Source: an uncultured Oscillospiraceae bacterium
Lineage (GTDB): Bacteria; Bacillota; Clostridia; Oscillospirales; Oscillospiraceae
Direction of reading: 5' to 3'
Length of the DNA: 64,000 bases
Assembly (NCBI GenBank): GCA_934593275.1
Contig: CAKTQE010000007.1
Span: forward strand, 12,084 to 76,083
Shown here: piece by piece, positions 61,431-64,000 of the stretch
How positions within the stretch are numbered: the stretch's first letter is position 1
Layout: every line of letters starts with the position of its first letter
Made by a program: the position numbers and the translations under genes
The notes under the pieces: model-generated
Told to the model about the DNA's origin: nothing
The model's input: the letters and a program-made list of their open reading frames with translations, nothing else
Database searches by the model: none

Positions 61431-63386
61431 ATGAAGAAACGGAATTCAGGAATGCCGGTAGGCTCCCATGCGCTGATCCTCATGGGCTATGACCTGGTGA
61501 TGCTGGCCCTGGTATCGGTGCTGCTGCTGTTTTTCTATCCCAGTAGCTACTATCCCATTACCAGGGTGGAGGCTCTGCTGCATTTTCTTTTGGCGGCAGC
61601 CTGTATGCTCATGGCCCGGGCCTTGGGAAACTCCTATAACAACGTCTGGCGTTACGGCGGCAGCAACCTCTATGTCAATCTGATTTGCTGGGATGCCTTG
61701 GCCGGTGGCGTCTATTTTGTGCTGCAGCGGCTGCTGCCCCTGCGGGATGTGGAGTTTTTGCGGGCCGTGACCCTGTTCTCCCTGAACCTGTTGGGAGACA
61801 TCCTCATGCGGCAAATCTACCAATATCTCTACGATGCCAACAGCCGGGGTTCCAAGGTGGCGGATGTGCTGCGGGTGGTGACCCGGAAGCTCACCGGTAT
61901 CCGGGTGGAGCCGCTGGACAAGGCCCAGCAGGACCGGCGCATCAATATTGCCATCATCGGCGCGGGCCGGGTGGGTGCGGGTCTGGCCGCGGACCTGGCC
62001 AGCAACCCCCAGGCGGCCTATACCGCCCGGTTTTTTGTGGACATTGACCGGAATAAAATCGGACGCTCCATCAACGGCGTGCCGGTGTTCTCCGCCCAGG
62101 AGGCAGATGACCGGGTGTTCCGGGACTACCACATTCAAGAGGTGGTCTTCGCCATCCCCGGAGCCACGGCAGAACGGAAAAAGGAGCTGTATACCCGGTA
62201 TCAGCAAACCGGCTGCAAGCTGAAAACCTATGACTACCCCACCACCCAGGCCGTAGGCGGCAAGCGGAGTCTGCGGGACTTTAACCCGGAGGAACTGCTG
62301 TTCCGTCAGGCCACGGAAATCCTCACCGAGGAGACCAAGGCCTACTACCGGGGCAAAACCGTGCTGATTTCCGGCGGCGGCGGCTCCATCGGCGGGGAAC
62401 TGGGCCGCCAGATCGCCAAAATCGGACCCAAGCGGCTGGTGATCCTGGATGTGTACGAAAACAACGCCTACGATGTGCAGCAGGAACTCCTGATCAAGTA
62501 CCCGGAGCTGGATTTGAAAGTGGAAATCGCCACCATTACAGACCGGGGAGAGCTGAACCGCATTTTTGAGCGGCACCGCCCGGATGTGGTGATCCACGCC
62601 GCCGCCCACAAGCACGTCCCCCTGATGGAAAACAACTGCTGTGAGGCCATTAAAAACAACGTCTTCGGCACCCGGAATCTGCTGGAAGCGGCAGAGTCCC
62701 ACGGCTGCGGCAAATTTATCATGGTCAGCACCGATAAGGCCGTCAACCCCACCAACGTCATGGGGGCCACCAAGCGGATGTGCGAACTGGAGGTATTGGG
62801 CCACCGGGGCAACATGCGCTGCTCTGCCACCCGGTTTGGAAACGTATTGGGCAGCAACGGCAGTGTGATCCCTTTGTTCAAGCGGCAAATCCAGTACGGC
62901 GGCCCGGTGACCCTGACGGACAAACGGATCATCCGCTACTTTATGACCATCCCCGAGGCGGCCCAGCTGGTGCTGACCTCCGGTGCCTTTGCGGGCAACG
63001 GAGAACTGTTCGTGCTGGACATGGGTAAGCCCGTGCATATCCTGGAACTGGCAGAAAACATGATCCGTCTCAGCGGTTTTGAGCCTTATAAGGACATCGA
63101 CATTGTGGAAACCGGTCTGCGGCCCGGAGAGAAGCTGTATGAAGAACTGCTGGTCAAATCCGAGGAACTGGATAAGACGGAAAACGACCAGATTTTCGTA
63201 GAACGGGACAAGCCCCTGGCCCCGGAAATCATCACACAAAAGCTGGCCCTCCTCTCAGAAGCCCTGGCCACCAACGATGACGAAATCTGCCGCCAGGCCC
63301 TGAAACAAGCGGTAGAAACATTCCACGACCCGGAAGAAGTCAACGCCAAGGCCGCCCAGGCCAAGGAAATGCAAGAAGTTCAATAA
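61431..63386 (+). CDS. CapD/PglF-type UDP-sugar 4,6-dehydratase
   Basis: 651 residues. Four membrane helices (about 12-130), then a Rossmann CoA-binding-like domain with IIGAGRVGAGLA near 177. The SDR domain has SGGGGSIGGELGRQI near 313, AAHKHVPLMENN near 390, and the catalytic region STDKAVNPTNVMGATK near 435, where Met replaces the usual Tyr as in PglF/CapD dehydratases. It makes UDP-4-keto-6-deoxy-HexNAc for the surface glycan. A GAGAGGA ribosome site lies 5 bp upstream. Confidence 0.93.
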   Translation: MKKRNSGMPVGSHALILMGYDLVMLALVSVLLLFFYPSSYYPITRVEALLHFLLAAACMLMARALGNSYNNVWRYGGSNLYVNLICWDALAGGVYFVLQRLLPLRDVEFLRAVTLFSLNLLGDILMRQIYQYLYDANSRGSKVADVLRVVTRKLTGIRVEPLDKAQQDRRINIAIIGAGRVGAGLAADLASNPQAAYTARFFVDIDRNKIGRSINGVPVFSAQEADDRVFRDYHIQEVVFAIPGATAERKKELYTRYQQTGCKLKTYDYPTTQAVGGKRSLRDFNPEELLFRQATEILTEETKAYYRGKTVLISGGGGSIGGELGRQIAKIGPKRLVILDVYENNAYDVQQELLIKYPELDLKVEIATITDRGELNRIFERHRPDVVIHAAAHKHVPLMENNCCEAIKNNVFGTRNLLEAAESHGCGKFIMVSTDKAVNPTNVMGATKRMCELEVLGHRGNMRCSATRFGNVLGSNGSVIPLFKRQIQYGGPVTLTDKRIIRYFMTIPEAAQLVLTSGAFAGNGELFVLDMGKPVHILELAENMIRLSGFEPYKDIDIVETGLRPGEKLYEELLVKSEELDKTENDQIFVERDKPLAPEIITQKLALLSEALATNDDEICRQALKQAVETFHDPEEVNAKAAQAKEMQEVQ

Positions 63387-63438
63387 ACACGCCGCCCCCG
63401 GTTTTCAACGTTCCACGAAACCGGGGGCGGCGGTGTTT
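63386..63438 (+). terminator. Terminator of the polysaccharide operon
   Basis: AACACGCCGCCCCCGGTTT pairs with AAACCGGGGGCGGC and GTGTTT across a 12-nt loop. Confidence 0.88.
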
Positions 63439-63470
63439 CAAAGTGACACAGGCGGGAGGGGCAACGTAAA

Positions 63471-63540
63471 AATTGACAATTGACAATTGACAATGGACAA
63501 TTATTCTTAGTTGACAGTTTACAGTTGACAGTTGACAGTT
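63471..63540. repeat. TTGACAATTG / TTGACAGT tandem repeat
   Basis: The longest cluster: three or four TTGACAATTG-type units followed by four TTGACAGTT units. Confidence 0.75.
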
Positions 63541-63599
63541 TTTAGGGGGACAGACGTGGCCCCTTTGCGGCGGAAGTTCCGATAAACCCGCCACCCCAA

Positions 63600-63930
63600 A
63601 GCATGGTACAAAAGCTTCCCCTCCGGGGAAGCTGGCAGGGCGCAGCCCTGACTGATGAGGGCGGTGGAGCCTTAAATGTTGCACAACCAGCGGGCGCAAA
63701 GGTATCACGCACCGTAGGGGCGGCAACCTGCCGCCAGCCAGCCCCGCCAGGGGCTGGCCCCGTTGCAAATTCAACCTGTGCGGTTGAATGGTACCACCCC
63801 ATATACGGAACAATGTAGCGGCGGCAATCTGCCGCCATCCAGCCCCGGCGAGGGGCTGGCCCCGTGGCAAATATAACCCGTTAGGCCCAACGGAACCACC
63901 TCCCGACATGTCATTCCGAGCGTAGTGAAT
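63600..63930. repeat. Repeat mosaic 4 (non-coding)
   Basis: Shares the ATATACGGAACAATGTAGCGGCGGCAATCTGCCGCC-type block (in pieces), AGCCCCGGCGAGGGGCTGG and CATGTCATTCCGAGCG units with mosaics 1 and 2. There is also a CTTCCCCTCCGGGGAAGC hairpin near 63617. No gene. Confidence 0.78.
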
Positions 63931-63934
63931 GTGG

Positions 63935-63940
63935 TATAAT
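63935..63940 (+). promoter_or_regulatory. -10 element for the right-edge gene
   Basis: TATAAT 44 bp before the next start, at the border of the CATTCCGAGCG repeat, so the repeat may supply the upstream promoter part. Confidence 0.5.
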
Positions 63941-63983
63941 GATTTTGGACAACTCATCAAATGACAAAAAGGAGAGAAACGAG

Positions 63984-64000
63984 ATGCCCAAAGGTGAAAG
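63984..64000 (+). CDS. Start of a truncated gene at the window edge
   Basis: ATG CCC AAA GGT GAA after a strong AAAAAGGAGAGAAACGAG ribosome site. Only five complete codons are present, so no function can be given. Confidence 0.6.

Noticed and set aside
63471..63540. Possible CRISPR array from repeated TTGACAATTG
   Set aside because: Units are 10-11 bp without spacers and no cas genes are present.

Overview
The window looks like a chromosomal segment of a GC-rich, spore-lineage gut Clostridium relative (Oscillospiraceae/Ruminococcaceae type). This is an inference. It rests on strong AGGAGG ribosome-binding sites, a T-box in front of metG, a SpoIIQ-like M23 protein, FeoA-FeoB fused with a small Cys-rich protein, a host-glycan type N-acetylhexosamine kinase operon, a free-standing MsmK-type ATPase, and abundant intergenic repeats. 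No rRNA, tRNA, CRISPR array, prophage or complete transposase gene was seen.

Layout. 0-5.6 kb: sugar ABC importer without its own ATPase, NahK kinase and a sugar-phosphate nucleotidyltransferase. 5.7-6.9 kb: a small toxin/antisense RNA cassette and a repeat mosaic. 6.9-13 kb (minus): HAD phosphatase, MFS transporter, HD protein, AraC regulator, C69 dipeptidase, DivIVA-like protein. 13.1-17.7 kb: two divergent CmpB-type membrane paralogues, FtsH and a GT8 glycosyltransferase. 17.7-23.9 kb: second repeat mosaic, LysR, MetY, hydrolase, SpoIIQ-like protein. 24.2-28.1 kb: potABCD. 28.1-32.5 kb (minus): methyltransferase, FecBCD-type metal importer, FmdE protein. 33.1-36.4 kb: feoAB fusion and rpe. 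36.5-37.4 kb: three tandem toxin/antisense cassettes. 37.5-39.9 kb: BlaI/BlaR1 pair. 40.2-44.4 kb: MATE exporter behind a structured leader, an AAA/DUF4143 ATPase and a GGDEF protein. 44.6 kb: a fifth toxin cassette. 45.1-46.3 kb: MsmK. 46.8-54.6 kb: two class II aldolases, AfuABC-like importer, RpiR regulator, lyxose isomerase. 54.6-56.9 kb: metG with T-box. 56.9-58.3 kb: an orphan EutN/CcmL shell protein with an unusual iron-type alcohol dehydrogenase. 58.4-63.4 kb: surface polysaccharide operon. The first codons of another gene lie at the right edge.

How the parts fit. MsmK at 45-46 kb is a plausible energiser for the ATPase-less importer at the left edge. The aldolase/AfuABC operon has no sugar kinase, which fits import of already phosphorylated sugars but does not prove it.

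The most interesting signals are two. First, five copies of a convergent cassette encode a 28-31 residue Hol-Tox-like membrane peptide opposed by a short RNA from a conserved TTGACA-17-TATAGT promoter, with a shared bidirectional terminator and a Shine-Dalgarno-masking hairpin. Second, a roughly 250-nt leader before the MATE gene has mutually exclusive helices, one of them an intrinsic terminator. A 161-bp MITE-like palindrome is present in three copies, one of them in the potABCD leader.
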